Part shown: piece by piece, positions 1-8,299 of the stretch
Position numbering within the stretch: position 1 is the stretch's first letter
Layout of the letters: the number at the start of each line of letters is the position of its first letter
NCBI GenBank assembly: GCA_003979345.1
Contig: RYVZ01000022.1
Span: 1 to 58,223 of the forward strand
Direction: 5' to 3'
DNA length: 58,223 nucleotides
Origin: Lachnospiraceae bacterium
GTDB lineage: Bacteria > Bacillota > Clostridia > Lachnospirales > Lachnospiraceae
Notes under the pieces: generated by a model
Told to the model about the DNA's origin: nothing
What the model saw: the letters and a program-made list of their open reading frames with translations, nothing else
The model's database searches: none
Position numbers and translations under genes: made by a program

Positions 1-299
1 GGCGGTATAGCTACCAGTGCGGTTACCTGTGACGACCCCGGCGCGATTGCATCGCCGCTCACCATCACTTCTACCACTCCGGGACCCTTCGTATAAGAAG
101 TCATCCCCGTCACGCTGTTCGCATCTCCCGATAACGATGCATATACAATTTCTCCGCCAACAATAAAAGCGTCATTTACCGTTGCCGCCTTCACAATGCC
201 GGTTTCCGCCATCCATACGGATACGGTAACTGCGGCGGTCAGCATCATTGCGATCCATATTCTGCTTTTGCTGCTTCTCCTTTTCATTCTGTTCTTCAT
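1..299 (-). CDS. Small secreted protein, paralogue of the 2060-2488 gene (3' end outside window)
   Basis: Partial gene; its C-terminal part lies beyond the left edge. The first 99 codons read MKNRMKRRSSKSRIW..., a basic stretch followed by a hydrophobic signal peptide ending near VKA. The mature part closely matches the small protein at 2060-2488 (shared segments GGEIVYASLSGDA and TSYTKGPG). A G-rich ribosome site lies just upstream of the ATG. The gene is preceded by its own copy of the conserved promoter region and is the left-most visible member of a tandem duplicated unit. No enzymatic motif is visible and I do not recognise the family. Export is inferred from the signal peptide. Confidence 0.75.
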   Translation of the reverse strand, partial: MKNRMKRRSSKSRIWIAMMLTAAVTVSVWMAETGIVKAATVNDAFIVGGEIVYASLSGDANSVTGMTSYTKGPGVVEVMVSGDAIAPGSSQVTALVAIP

Positions 300-404
300 A
301 TCTGTTCCCCCCCTTTCTTTTAATTCATCCTCTTAGCTTATTCACGTTCCGTTTCCCACCTCTATTTCTCCGCCCACCCTCTTTCTCTGCCAATCTTTAT
401 GTAT

Positions 405-433
405 AATATACTACTTTTATTTATAAAATTCAA
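405..433 (-). promoter_or_regulatory. Sigma-A promoter, copy 1 of a triplicated upstream region
   Basis: On the minus strand: -35 TTGAAT, 17-bp spacer, -10 TATATT, giving a leader of about 100 nt before the start at 299. The same hexamers, spacer length and flanks recur at 2595-2623 and 4325-4353. The 300-724 gap holds only this promoter and the terminator at 583-615. Confidence 0.8.
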
Positions 434-582
434 TCTGTCTTACTATACGTTTTTCAAAAAATAAATATGATTTATCGCTTTTATCTTCTCTTTCATTCAT
501 ATTCTGAGATTATTTTTTTACTCCTCAAGGCACTGCCTTATCCCATACACTTTCTTATTACCAATCCACCCCAACCCATAGC

Positions 583-615
583 AAAAGTAAACAGAAAGAA
601 CTTCCTCTCTTCCTG
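583..615 (-). terminator. Intrinsic terminator after the 725-1990 lipoprotein gene
   Basis: On the minus strand a stem CAGGAAGA/TCTTTCTG is followed by a T-rich tract (TTTACTTTTG). Equivalent hairpins sit in the other two copies of the intergenic region. Confidence 0.6.
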
Positions 616-724
616 CCTCTATATGCTGTATATTTGACCCTCCCGTTTTATTCAAGATACGATTTTTCCGCGCACAGCTATATATACTCCCGCCTTATGT
701 ATAACGCGTTCACCCCCGCCCCTG

Positions 725-1990
725 CTAATTGGCGCGAAATAAGAGCGGATCATTGTGTCTTCCGTCTGCATAACCAATCAAGATGCCCCGTCCTATGAGG
801 TTCCTGACATCTGACAAATCCACCCATCCCATTTTTTCTTCCGGGAACACCGAGCTATAGATCAGCCGGTCTCCAACTAACCCGTAAAAAAGGATATATT
901 CATCAAAATGACAGGAATCGACTACTTCGCCCTCCGCATTCAGCACCGTATACTCTGTCATATAGCTTCCCGCTTCCATGCAATAATCCGTCAGCACCCA
1001 GATCCGGTCATCGAACACTGCCGCTTCCAAAAAAGCAAGCTCCTTTTCCAACTTAAAAACGGCTCTCTCTTCCTTCGCTTTGACATCCATGGTATAAAGC
1101 GTCAGATCGTTATTGCGGCGATAATACACCTGATCCCCAACCGCCCCGAAAAACAGCGGCACATCGGAATCAAAGCGCATGATCTCCTCACATTCCCCCG
1201 TTCCCGGATCGATCCGGTACCAGTTCCCGCATTCTAAATAGCATTCGCTTGCTGCCGCATAGACATACCCGTCGTATATGCTGACATAATACGAATAGCT
1301 CATGCCATCTTTTTCTTTATTTTCCGCAAACCGCCGTACAGAATAGTCCTCCAGATTCACGCCGTAAAACGCATCACTGTAAATCAATTCATGATATAAA
1401 AGAGTGCCTCCATCATCATATTCCATAGTGGACCGGGCTTCAACGGGACCCCCGAAATAGAGCACACCGTCCTCCATGACCGCCGAATCATTCAGATTCA
1501 CACTCCCGATACCGCCGTCAAAGGACGATCTGTATTTCCGGTTTCGCCCGTCCAGATCCGCCTCATAGATATCCGTATGCCACACTTCGCTATAGTCATA
1601 ATTTCCCGCCCCGTCAGCGGACTGGCTGCGATGATCTACATGCTCCACATAAGAGTGCAGAATGATCAGCCGGTCAAGATAGACCAAGCCCAAATTGCAC
1701 CAATTCACACGATCGGCTTTATGGAACGTCCGGGCAGAACAGGAATCCGATAAATGATTGCAGGTCGGGTCGGTGCAGACAGACTGAAATCCGCCGCCTT
1801 CCCAGCCGGAATACAGAAAACGCTCCGGCGCGGACAGCACAATCATATCCTCTTCATAAAAGCATCCCATCTGTAAAGTTCCCGACACATTTTCGCTCCT
1901 GTCCGTCTGCCTGTCGCCCCCGCAAGCGCAAAGGCACGCACACATCAATGGCAGGAGCATCATGATGACCGCATATTTCATTGACTTCAT
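725..1990 (-). CDS. Secreted lipoprotein, predicted beta-propeller-like, copy A
   Basis: Predicted surface lipoprotein of about 421 residues. The start at 1990 (MKSMKYAV...) is chosen because GGAG lies 10 nt upstream and because the paralogue at 3000-4265 begins identically; a longer frame reaches 2044 without a ribosome site. The signal peptide ends in a lipobox (LCAC, then GG). The mature part has a CTDPTCNHLSDSC cluster near the N terminus and repeated aromatic/Asp-rich strands (e.g. ILHSY, DGVLYFGG, YDGYVYA), the style of the uncharacterised propeller-like lipoproteins common in Lachnospiraceae. It follows the small secreted protein gene by 69 bp and is probably co-transcribed with it. 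Function unknown; binding of an envelope or extracellular ligand is a guess. Confidence 0.8.
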   Translation of the reverse strand: MKSMKYAVIMMLLPLMCACLCACGGDRQTDRSENVSGTLQMGCFYEEDMIVLSAPERFLYSGWEGGGFQSVCTDPTCNHLSDSCSARTFHKADRVNWCNLGLVYLDRLIILHSYVEHVDHRSQSADGAGNYDYSEVWHTDIYEADLDGRNRKYRSSFDGGIGSVNLNDSAVMEDGVLYFGGPVEARSTMEYDDGGTLLYHELIYSDAFYGVNLEDYSVRRFAENKEKDGMSYSYYVSIYDGYVYAAASECYLECGNWYRIDPGTGECEEIMRFDSDVPLFFGAVGDQVYYRRNNDLTLYTMDVKAKEERAVFKLEKELAFLEAAVFDDRIWVLTDYCMEAGSYMTEYTVLNAEGEVVDSCHFDEYILFYGLVGDRLIYSSVFPEEKMGWVDLSDVRNLIGRGILIGYADGRHNDPLLFRAN

Positions 1991-2059
1991 AACCGTACTC
2001 CATGCAAGGGGACTGCCATTTAAGGCAATCCCCTGTATCCTCATGTTGACTGTTCCCGA

Positions 2060-2488
2060 TCAAAACAACGCAATATCATACGATCTCGATTCTCCATTGA
2101 TCGTAGCGTAATGATGCGAAACTGCCGAAACAAAAGCTCCTCCTGCCGGCGGCGTGATCGTCCGCGATATGCCTCCCGGTGTGTTTGTAAAAACTGTTTC
2201 GCACGTCACCCCTACTGTGTTTGACTCGCCCGGTACCTTCGCCTGACCATGCACCCATACCCCCACTTCTCCCGGTCCCTTCGTGTAAGAAGTCTGGGCA
2301 GTCACACCGCCTGCATCGCCTGACAGCGACGCATATACCGTCTCGCCGCCCGCAATAAACGCACCGTTTTGCGTCACTGCGTAAGCGGTTCCTGCCTCCG
2401 CCATCCATACGGATACGGTAACCACGGCAGTCAGCATCATTACGATCCATATTCTGTTTTTGTTGCTTCTTTTCATTCTGTTCTTCAT
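2060..2488 (-). CDS. Small secreted protein (142 aa), first gene of the duplicated unit
   Basis: A signal peptide (MKNRMKRSNKNRIW..., hydrophobic core, predicted cleavage near AYA) precedes a mature part of about 105 residues rich in Gly, Val, Ser and Thr, without Cys pairs or catalytic motifs. The composition suggests a small beta-rich secreted domain. It lies just upstream of the 725-1990 lipoprotein gene, and the same pairing recurs at the left edge, so the two products may act together. I do not recognise the family. Its leader (about 100 nt) and promoter are conserved with the copy at 1-299. Confidence 0.8.
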   Translation of the reverse strand: MKNRMKRSNKNRIWIVMMLTAVVTVSVWMAEAGTAYAVTQNGAFIAGGETVYASLSGDAGGVTAQTSYTKGPGEVGVWVHGQAKVPGESNTVGVTCETVFTNTPGGISRTITPPAGGAFVSAVSHHYATINGESRSYDIALF

Positions 2489-2594
2489 GTCTGTTCCCCC
2501 TTTTCTTTTGATTCATCCTCAAAGCTTATTCACGTTCTGTTTCCCACCGCTATTTCCTCTACCCCACCTTCTTTCTCTGTTAATTCTAATATAT

Positions 2595-2623
2595 AGTATA
2601 CTATTTCTATTTATATAATTCAA
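2595..2623 (-). promoter_or_regulatory. Sigma-A promoter, copy 2
   Basis: On the minus strand: TTGAAT, 17-bp spacer, TATACT, driving the small secreted protein gene at 2488. The 2489-2999 gap holds this promoter, the conserved leader and the terminator at 2775-2808, and nothing else that I can see. Confidence 0.85.
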
Positions 2624-2774
2624 TCTGTCTTACTATATATTTTTGAAAAAATAAATAAACATCTTATCTTTAATACTACATCTCACCAATATTTCTGAAT
2701 TACTTTTTAACACTCGCAAAGCACTATCCTCTCCTCTACACTTCATTATCACCAATCCGCCCCCAACCTACAGC

Positions 2775-2808
2775 AAAAGTAAACAGAAAGAAGTTCCTCT
2801 CTTCCTGC
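2775..2808 (-). terminator. Intrinsic terminator after the 3000-4265 lipoprotein gene
   Basis: Minus-strand stem CAGGAAGA/TCTTTCTG followed by TTTACTTTTG; second copy of the duplicated terminator. Confidence 0.6.
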
Positions 2809-2999
2809 TCCTATATGCTGTATAATTGATTTCCCCAAGATTATTCAAGATACGATTTTTTCCGCGCACAACTATACATATTCCTGTTTTATGTATAACG
2901 CGTGCAGCTCCGCTTGGTGAGTCACTAAATACCGTTTAGAAGTATTATATTCTTCCCCAAATACCGAAGACATATCTAAAGCAACAAACCCTGCCCCTG

Positions 3000-4265
3000 C
3001 TAATTGGTACGAAATAAAAGCGGATCATTGTGTCTTCCGTCTGCATAGCCAATCAAAACGCCACGTTCTAAGAGGTTCTTGACATCTGACAAATCCACCC
3101 ATCCCATTTTTTCTTCCGGGAACACCGAGCTGTAGATCAGCCGGTCTCCAACCATACCCCAAAACAGAATATACTCATCGAAATGACAGAAATCCACTGC
3201 TTCGCCTTCCGCGTTCAGCACCGTATATTCCGTCATATAGCTTCCCTCATCCATGCAATAGTCCGTCATGACCCAAATCTGATCTTTCAGCACCGAAGCC
3301 ACAAGAAAGTCACGGTCTTTCTCCACCCTCAGAACCTCCCTCTCTGTCTTCGTTCCAATCTCCATGACATAGAGCGCCGGTCCATTATCATAGTAGTAAT
3401 AAATACAGTCTCCAACTGCACCGCAAAACCACGGTACATCGGATTCAAAGCTCATAATCTCCTCACATTCCCCCGTTTCCAAATCAATACGGTACCAGTC
3501 TCCGCACGCCAGATAAGCTTCGAGTGTTCTTGCATAGACATACCCGTCATAGATGCTGACATAATACGAATAACTCGCGCCGTCCTTTCCTTCGGTCTCC
3601 GCAAATCGCTGTACGGAATAGTCCTCCAAATTCACGGCATAAAACGCGTCACTTTGGCGTGTTTCCTCACGTAAAAGAGTGCCTTCGTCATCGTATTCCG
3701 TAGTGAACCGGGTTTCAACAGGTCCGCCGAAATAGAGTACCCCATCCATTAGGACCGCCGAATCATTCAGCTTCACACTCCCGATACCGCCGTCAAAAGA
3801 TGATCTGTATTTCCGGTTTCGCCCGTCCAAGTCTGCCTCATAAATGTCCGTGTGCCACACATCACTGACATCAAGCCCCATTCTCCCGTCAGTAGTCAAA
3901 CCATCGTGATCCACATGCTCCGCATAAGAGTGCAGAATGATCAACCGGTCACGATAGACCAAGCCCAAATTGTCTCCATTCATAACGTCGTCGCTATAGA
4001 ACGTCCGGGCAGAACACGAGTCTGATAAATGACTGCAGGTCGGATCGGTGCAGATAGACTGAAATCCGCCGCCTTCCCAACCGGAATACAGAAAACGCTC
4101 CGGCGCGGACAGCACAATGCGATCATCCTCATAAAAGCATCCTATCTGCAGGATTCCCGATGGATTGCTGTCAGCCGCCGCATGATGCCTCCCACCGCAG
4201 GCACACAGGCAGACACACAACAGCGGCAACAGCATTGTAATAACCGCATGTTTCATTGACTTCAT
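3000..4265 (-). CDS. Secreted lipoprotein, predicted beta-propeller-like, copy B
   Basis: Close paralogue of the 725-1990 product, nearly collinear over its whole length. The start at 4265 (MKSMKHAV...) has GGAGAAGG just upstream; an ATG four codons earlier lacks a ribosome site. Signal peptide with lipobox LCAC, then the CTDPTCSHLSDSC cluster. Unlike copy A it has no small secreted protein gene in front: promoter copy 3 drives it directly through a short leader of about 50 nt, so the small gene seems to have been lost, or never gained, here. Divergence between copies is concentrated in the central third. Function unknown. Confidence 0.8.
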   Translation of the reverse strand: MKSMKHAVITMLLPLLCVCLCACGGRHHAAADSNPSGILQIGCFYEDDRIVLSAPERFLYSGWEGGGFQSICTDPTCSHLSDSCSARTFYSDDVMNGDNLGLVYRDRLIILHSYAEHVDHDGLTTDGRMGLDVSDVWHTDIYEADLDGRNRKYRSSFDGGIGSVKLNDSAVLMDGVLYFGGPVETRFTTEYDDEGTLLREETRQSDAFYAVNLEDYSVQRFAETEGKDGASYSYYVSIYDGYVYARTLEAYLACGDWYRIDLETGECEEIMSFESDVPWFCGAVGDCIYYYYDNGPALYVMEIGTKTEREVLRVEKDRDFLVASVLKDQIWVMTDYCMDEGSYMTEYTVLNAEGEAVDFCHFDEYILFWGMVGDRLIYSSVFPEEKMGWVDLSDVKNLLERGVLIGYADGRHNDPLLFRTN

Positions 4266-4324
4266 AACCTTCTCCATTTTAAGGGGTTTAACCCCACCCT
4301 CTTTCTCTGTTGATTCTCATGTAT

Positions 4325-4353
4325 AGTATACTATTTTTATTTATATAATTCAA
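4325..4353 (-). promoter_or_regulatory. Sigma-A promoter, copy 3
   Basis: Minus strand: TTGAAT, 17-bp spacer, TATACT. Flanks match the two other copies, including a T/A-rich upstream block. The 4266-4591 gap contains only this promoter and the terminator at 4497-4534. Confidence 0.85.
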
Positions 4354-4496
4354 CCTGTCTTACTATAATTTTTCAAAAAATAAATATAATTTATCCACTT
4401 CATTTTATCTTTGATTCATATTACATAATTATTTTTTACACGTAGTGAGCACTGTCCTCCCCCTACACTTCCTTATTACCGATCCCCCAACCTTCA

Positions 4497-4534
4497 GCAA
4501 AAAAATAAGCAGAAAGAAGTTCCCCTCTTCCTGC
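4497..4534 (-). terminator. Intrinsic terminator of ispD
   Basis: Minus strand: stem GCAGGAAGA/TCTTTCTGC followed by TTATTTTTTTG. It is the best formed of the three related terminators and probably the ancestral one, since it sits after ispD. Confidence 0.75.
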
Positions 4535-4591
4535 TCCTATATGTTATATGATTAAAAAGCAGGCAGAACCAACCGCGCCTGCATTGCTTTT

Positions 4592-5437
4592 CTATTTCTC
4601 CTGTATTCTTTTTAAGTAAGCTTCCGCCAATATCATATCTTCCGGCGTCGTGATCTTTATGTTACCATAAGCCCCCTCAAACAACCTGACCCGCTCACTG
4701 CTGAAATGTTCGATCACCATCGCGTCATCCGTGATCTTCACGGGCTGCGCCTGAGGTTCACCGCGATCCGGCGTCTTTCCGCCCAACGATAAACTCCCAC
4801 TTTTCTGCTCCTCGCCAACCGTCGCATGCGCGCTCTCCTGCTGTCCGCCGGACGATGCATCTCCACACTTCTTTCCCCCGCCCGACGATGCATCCACGCT
4901 TGCCATCAGCTTTCGATAAGCTCCCATTGCCAGCTCGTACGTAAAACATTGCGGCGTCTGCATATTCCACACACTGGCGCGGTCCGGCGTTTCGATAACA
5001 TAGCCATCCGCATCTGCAATCTTCACGGTATCTTTCGCCCGCACCGCCGCCGCACATGCGGCATGACCATGCAGAGTTTCTCTTGCCCGCTCCAGAATTT
5101 CTTTCGATAAAAAAGGACGCGCACCGTCATGGATCAGCACGCAGCCCTCCGCTCTTGCGGCACAGAGTCCCCGATACACGGAATGATACCGCTCGGCTCC
5201 TCCCGCCACGATCTTCGTTACTTTTTGAAACGCATACTTCCCGACGATCTCTTTTTTACAAAATGCAATCTCTTCCTCCGCCGTCACAAGAATGATCTCA
5301 TCCGCAAAGCTGTCCTCAAACGCCCGCAGGGCATAATATAACACCGGCTTTCCCCCGATCTGCATATACTGCTTGCGGATCTTGCTGTTCATCCTGCTGC
5401 CCTGTCCTGCTGCAAGCACGATCGCTGTATAATACAT
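4592..5437 (-). CDS. ispD: 2-C-methyl-D-erythritol 4-phosphate cytidylyltransferase with an inserted repeat linker
   Basis: Transfers CMP from CTP to methylerythritol phosphate in the cytosolic MEP route to isoprenoids. Family motifs are clear: LAAGQGSRM (residues 8-16), LIHDGARPF (about 101-109), MQTPQCF (about 159-165) and TDDAM (about 236-240). The protein has 281 residues, whereas the family usually has about 230. The excess is a Gly/Ser/Lys-rich stretch at residues 181-234 made of degenerate 11-residue repeats, placed just before the TDDAM motif. All core motifs are intact, so the enzyme is probably active. A ribosome site (AAAGGA) precedes the ATG. It is followed by a terminator. Confidence 0.93.
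   Translation of the reverse strand: MYYTAIVLAAGQGSRMNSKIRKQYMQIGGKPVLYYALRAFEDSFADEIILVTAEEEIAFCKKEIVGKYAFQKVTKIVAGGAERYHSVYRGLCAARAEGCVLIHDGARPFLSKEILERARETLHGHAACAAAVRAKDTVKIADADGYVIETPDRASVWNMQTPQCFTYELAMGAYRKLMASVDASSGGGKKCGDASSGGQQESAHATVGEEQKSGSLSLGGKTPDRGEPQAQPVKITDDAMVIEHFSSERVRLFEGAYGNIKITTPEDMILAEAYLKRIQEK
4779..4904 (-). repeat. 33-bp in-frame tandem repeat inside ispD (about 3.6 units)
   Basis: Units at 4779-4811, 4812-4844, 4845-4877 and a partial one from 4878. They encode KKCGDASSGGQ, QESAHATVGEE and QKSGSLSLGGK, plus a partial VDASSGGG. Period and reading frame agree (11 codons). Confidence 0.8.
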
Positions 5438-5559
5438 TCCCGTATCCTTTCCTTTTTCACCTAAACAGACCCGGTTTGCATTCTTCTAAGCAATAAGAAG
5501 CACGAATCCTCCACGCCGCCAAAAGCCCGCGAATTTGGGCGTCAGCACAAAATCTCCGG

Positions 5560-5581
5560 TTGAAAATCTTTGATTTTCAGC
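5560..5581. other. Inverted repeat in the ispD upstream gap
   Basis: GAAAATC and GATTTTC arms around TTT, just after the stop of the 5585 gene. No T-tract follows on the minus strand, so this is at best a weak terminator. Confidence 0.3.
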
Positions 5582-5584
5582 CTG

Positions 5585-6184
5585 TTACCCCTCATCATCG
5601 TCCGCAAGCTCCCAGCCGTAAATCTTCCAATACCCATTGCTGTCTTTTCTTAATAAAAAGATCTGTGTTGTCCGCGCCGTCCCGCTCTTCGTTTTTAATG
5701 TATAGTAACAATACACGCGCGCCCACTCATAGCCGTCCTGCTTAAACTTGGAATTCTCAACATCCACACTTGAAGACGTGGTATAGGATTTGATCGTGTA
5801 GCCCGCCTCCTGAAACTCCAGAATATCCGCTTTTAAGTCCATCAGATACTGCTCCTGCGTCTTATTTGCCACCAGCTCGTCATCGTATAACCGCTGTGCC
5901 TGCTCCGCAAGAAGGATCAGCTCTTCCTCACTGTATGATTCATTATAAAAACACTGGCTGATCTCACTGTAATACTTAATGACCTCCTTTGGTGTCGGCG
6001 GATAATGATGCTCCAGATCGCGCATCAGCACCTCCTGCACAACAGTAGATTCCACATCCTTTTCTGCATCCGCCTTTCTTTCCTTGTTAGACAGATGAAA
6101 ATAGTATATTCCGATCAACAAGGCGAGTACCACAAAAAGAATGATCACTTTAACCGTATTTTGTTTTTTCTTCGTACCAGCCAT
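5585..6184 (-). CDS. Single-pass membrane-anchored protein of unknown function
   Basis: The start at 6184 (MAGTKKKQNTVKV...) has GGGGGAGGAATAG immediately upstream; the frame is open further right only because it overlaps rnz. The product has about 199 residues: a Lys-rich cytoplasmic end, one membrane segment at about residues 11-28 (VIILFVVLALLIGIYYF), then a soluble, charged extracytoplasmic domain with a helical first half and a strand-rich end (VYCYYTLKTKSG, TTQIFLLRKDSNGYWKIYGW). The end looks like an NTF2-like or DUF-type domain. It begins 2 bp after the rnz stop, so the two are probably co-translated. Function unknown. Confidence 0.75.
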   Translation of the reverse strand: MAGTKKKQNTVKVIILFVVLALLIGIYYFHLSNKERKADAEKDVESTVVQEVLMRDLEHHYPPTPKEVIKYYSEISQCFYNESYSEEELILLAEQAQRLYDDELVANKTQEQYLMDLKADILEFQEAGYTIKSYTTSSSVDVENSKFKQDGYEWARVYCYYTLKTKSGTARTTQIFLLRKDSNGYWKIYGWELADDDEG

Positions 6185-6185
6185 T

Positions 6186-7106
6186 CTATTCCTCCCCCTC
6201 TTCCCCGAAGCACAGATCGGCTGTCTTGCCATCCTTCCCCGCATATGCCGCCGGGAAGATTTTTCTGACATCCCGCATATAATCCTCGGCACGCATCAAT
6301 GCGGGGCTGTAATGTGTCAGCCATAGTTCTTTCACCTGTGCATCTCTTGCCAGTTGTGCAGCCTCGCAAAACATCATGTGCTTATAGCCTTTGGCTTTAT
6401 CGAGGTTTTCCTGTTCACCGTACATGCCCTCGCAGACAAACAGATCCGCACCTTTTGCATTTCTGACAATGCTCTCAGTCGGACGCGTATCCGTACAATA
6501 TGTAACCCGTAAACCTTTTCTGGGCGGTCCGAGCACCATGTCAGGCGTGACCACCCCGTTGTCGGTAACTACTTCTTCCCCTTTTTGCAGCCTGCCCCAA
6601 TCGCGCTTCTGCACATGAAGCTCCGCCGCCTTTTCCGGATGAAACCTGCCGATCCGGTCAACGGCGATCGTGTACCCGTAACACATAACGCTGTGATTGA
6701 CCCTAAATGCCTCTATCCTGAATCCGTTAAAAGAAAACTGCTGCTCCGGTTCCGTGATCTCCACACACCGGATCTCAAAAGGCAGTTCCGGCGCGATCAC
6801 ACGAAGCGCACTAACGGTCCGCGTAAGTCCTTTGGGTCCGATCAGTGTCAGCGGCTCCGTGCGCTCCGCATTTCCCATTGTCAAAAGCATGCCGGGAAGT
6901 CCGCTGATATGGTCCGCATGATAATGCGTAAAACAGATGATGTCGATCGGTTTCGGACTCCAGCCTTTTTCCCGCAGCGCGATCTGCGTTCCCTCCCCGC
7001 AGTCTATCAAGATACTGCTTCCGTTATATCTTGCCATGAAGGCGGTCAGCCAGCGATAAGGCAGCGGCATCATTCCACCTGTTCCTAACAGACATACTTC
7101 TAACAT
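6186..7106 (-). CDS. rnz: Ribonuclease Z (tRNA 3' processing endonuclease)
   Basis: Zinc-dependent metallo-beta-lactamase-fold nuclease that trims tRNA 3' trailers. The hallmark THYHADH motif gives His61, His63, Asp65 and His66. GTGGMMPLP opens the protein, ILIDCGEGTQ follows at about residue 32, and a distal metal ligand motif (LTHYSP) lies near the C terminus. The length of 306 fits the short RNase Z form. It heads a tight pair with the membrane protein gene at 6184. Confidence 0.9.
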   Translation of the reverse strand: MLEVCLLGTGGMMPLPYRWLTAFMARYNGSSILIDCGEGTQIALREKGWSPKPIDIICFTHYHADHISGLPGMLLTMGNAERTEPLTLIGPKGLTRTVSALRVIAPELPFEIRCVEITEPEQQFSFNGFRIEAFRVNHSVMCYGYTIAVDRIGRFHPEKAAELHVQKRDWGRLQKGEEVVTDNGVVTPDMVLGPPRKGLRVTYCTDTRPTESIVRNAKGADLFVCEGMYGEQENLDKAKGYKHMMFCEAAQLARDAQVKELWLTHYSPALMRAEDYMRDVRKIFPAAYAGKDGKTADLCFGEEGEE

Positions 7107-7177
7107 GCTTATACCCCCGCTTTATCTCCTCTGATAATATTCATCCAAACCGCCCAAGCCGTACCTGTCCAGCAATC

Positions 7178-7426
7178 TTACAACAGCTCTGCCAGCTCCG
7201 TCCGCGTGACCGGCAATTGAAATTCAGATGTTATTTTATGATAGCATTCCTCACACAGATCGAATTCTTCCCTGCTTCCGTCATTTGACGAAAAGTATCC
7301 GAACGTATCCTCCGCATGAAAACAGCCCTCTTTTAATATGCCATTTTCGACATGAAGCACACGTCCGCAGCAATTACATACGATCCGAGCCAGTTTTTTT
7401 TCTGATGTGATTTCATATTGACGCAT
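7178..7426 (-). CDS. Small zinc-ribbon-like protein
   Basis: An 82-residue protein with two Cys pairs, CNCC at about residues 18-21 and CEEC at about 58-61, spaced as in a zinc ribbon. The start has GGGAGG upstream and a clear promoter at 7467-7494. It is cytosolic, as no signal or membrane segment is present. The family is common but uncharacterised in Clostridia. A regulatory or nucleic-acid-binding role is possible but is only inferred from the Cys pattern. Confidence 0.7.
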   Translation of the reverse strand: MRQYEITSEKKLARIVCNCCGRVLHVENGILKEGCFHAEDTFGYFSSNDGSREEFDLCEECYHKITSEFQLPVTRTELAELL

Positions 7427-7466
7427 TGCAATCCTCCCGCTTATTAAATAACATACGTTTTTAATA

Positions 7467-7494
7467 ATTATATCAATGCAATACGCTTTTGCAA
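7467..7494 (-). promoter_or_regulatory. Promoter of the small zinc-ribbon gene
   Basis: Minus strand: TTGCAA, 16-bp spacer, TATAAT, with a leader of about 35 nt to the ATG at 7426. The remaining 7495-7667 gap shows nothing notable. Confidence 0.75.
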
Positions 7495-7667
7495 GTGGTA
7501 AATCTTAGGGGAAATCTCTCCATAAATCTTCGGCATAAATGCCTTCTGCTCCAAAGAACCGGGAGCAATATGCGCTTTCTATTTTCTACTTCCTACTTTC
7601 TGTTTTCCGGTTTCCGGAAACATCTTCACATATTTCAACGGAAAGCTTATCTCTAAAAATGCCTTTC

Positions 7668-8129
7668 TTAGCGTTTCCACATAATGACGGCATCTTCCGC
7701 CGGTTTCTCATAAAATCGCGGCCGGATTCCCTCTGATACAAAGCCGAGCTTTTCATATACATGGATCGCTGCCGTGTTGCTTTTGCGTACTTCGAGCGTA
7801 AACGCCTGCATTCCGGCTTTCTGCGCCCCGGAAATCGCTTCAGCGATCAGGCGCTGCCCAAGTCCGGCGCCCCGGTATTCTTTTTGCACTGCTACATTCG
7901 TCAGTTCTCCCTCTCCGGAAAGATTTCGGATGCCGCATGTCCCGCACACTCTTCCGCAGTCATCCGCCACAAAGTAGTAAGCATCCGGATGATTTATCAT
8001 ATCGCGGAACGCTGAGATCGACCATGGCATGGAAAAGGTTTCCTCTTCCAGACGACTGACCTGCTCTAAGTCTTCCTCACGCATCCGCCGTATCACAATC
8101 TGTATTGCACGCTCCGCTTCTTCCTTCAT
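7668..8129 (-). CDS. rimI: Ribosomal-protein S18 alanine N-acetyltransferase
   Basis: GNAT-fold acetyltransferase expected to modify the N terminus of ribosomal protein S18 using acetyl-CoA. Family signatures: EEETFSMPWS near the N terminus, NVAVQKEYRGAGLGQRL as the acetyl-CoA-binding motif, and LEVRKSNTAAIHVYEKLGFVSEGIRPRFY near the C terminus. The start at 8129 (MKEEAERA...) is preceded by AAGGGGAG; an upstream ATG at 8180 has a poorer site, so the exact start is uncertain. Many Firmicutes have it next to tsaB/tsaD, which are not here. Confidence 0.85.
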   Translation of the reverse strand: MKEEAERAIQIVIRRMREEDLEQVSRLEEETFSMPWSISAFRDMINHPDAYYFVADDCGRVCGTCGIRNLSGEGELTNVAVQKEYRGAGLGQRLIAEAISGAQKAGMQAFTLEVRKSNTAAIHVYEKLGFVSEGIRPRFYEKPAEDAVIMWKR

Positions 8130-8299
8130 CGCTCCCCTTTTTAACGCTTTTCGCTTTTCGCCTTTTACACTTCCAAACATACCGTCCGCGAAGACTCATA
8201 CAATCCTCAAAATCTTGGAAGAATCGCCTTTTACCCTTTTCTTTCCGGTGTTCTGTGCGGCTTTCTATATGGTTTTCTATGCAGCTTTCTTTATCAGGA

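Noticed and set aside
908..1237. Plus-strand open frame inside the lipoprotein gene
   Set aside because: Shadow frame: the opposite strand has a full lipoprotein with signal peptide; the same kind of shadow exists in copy B.
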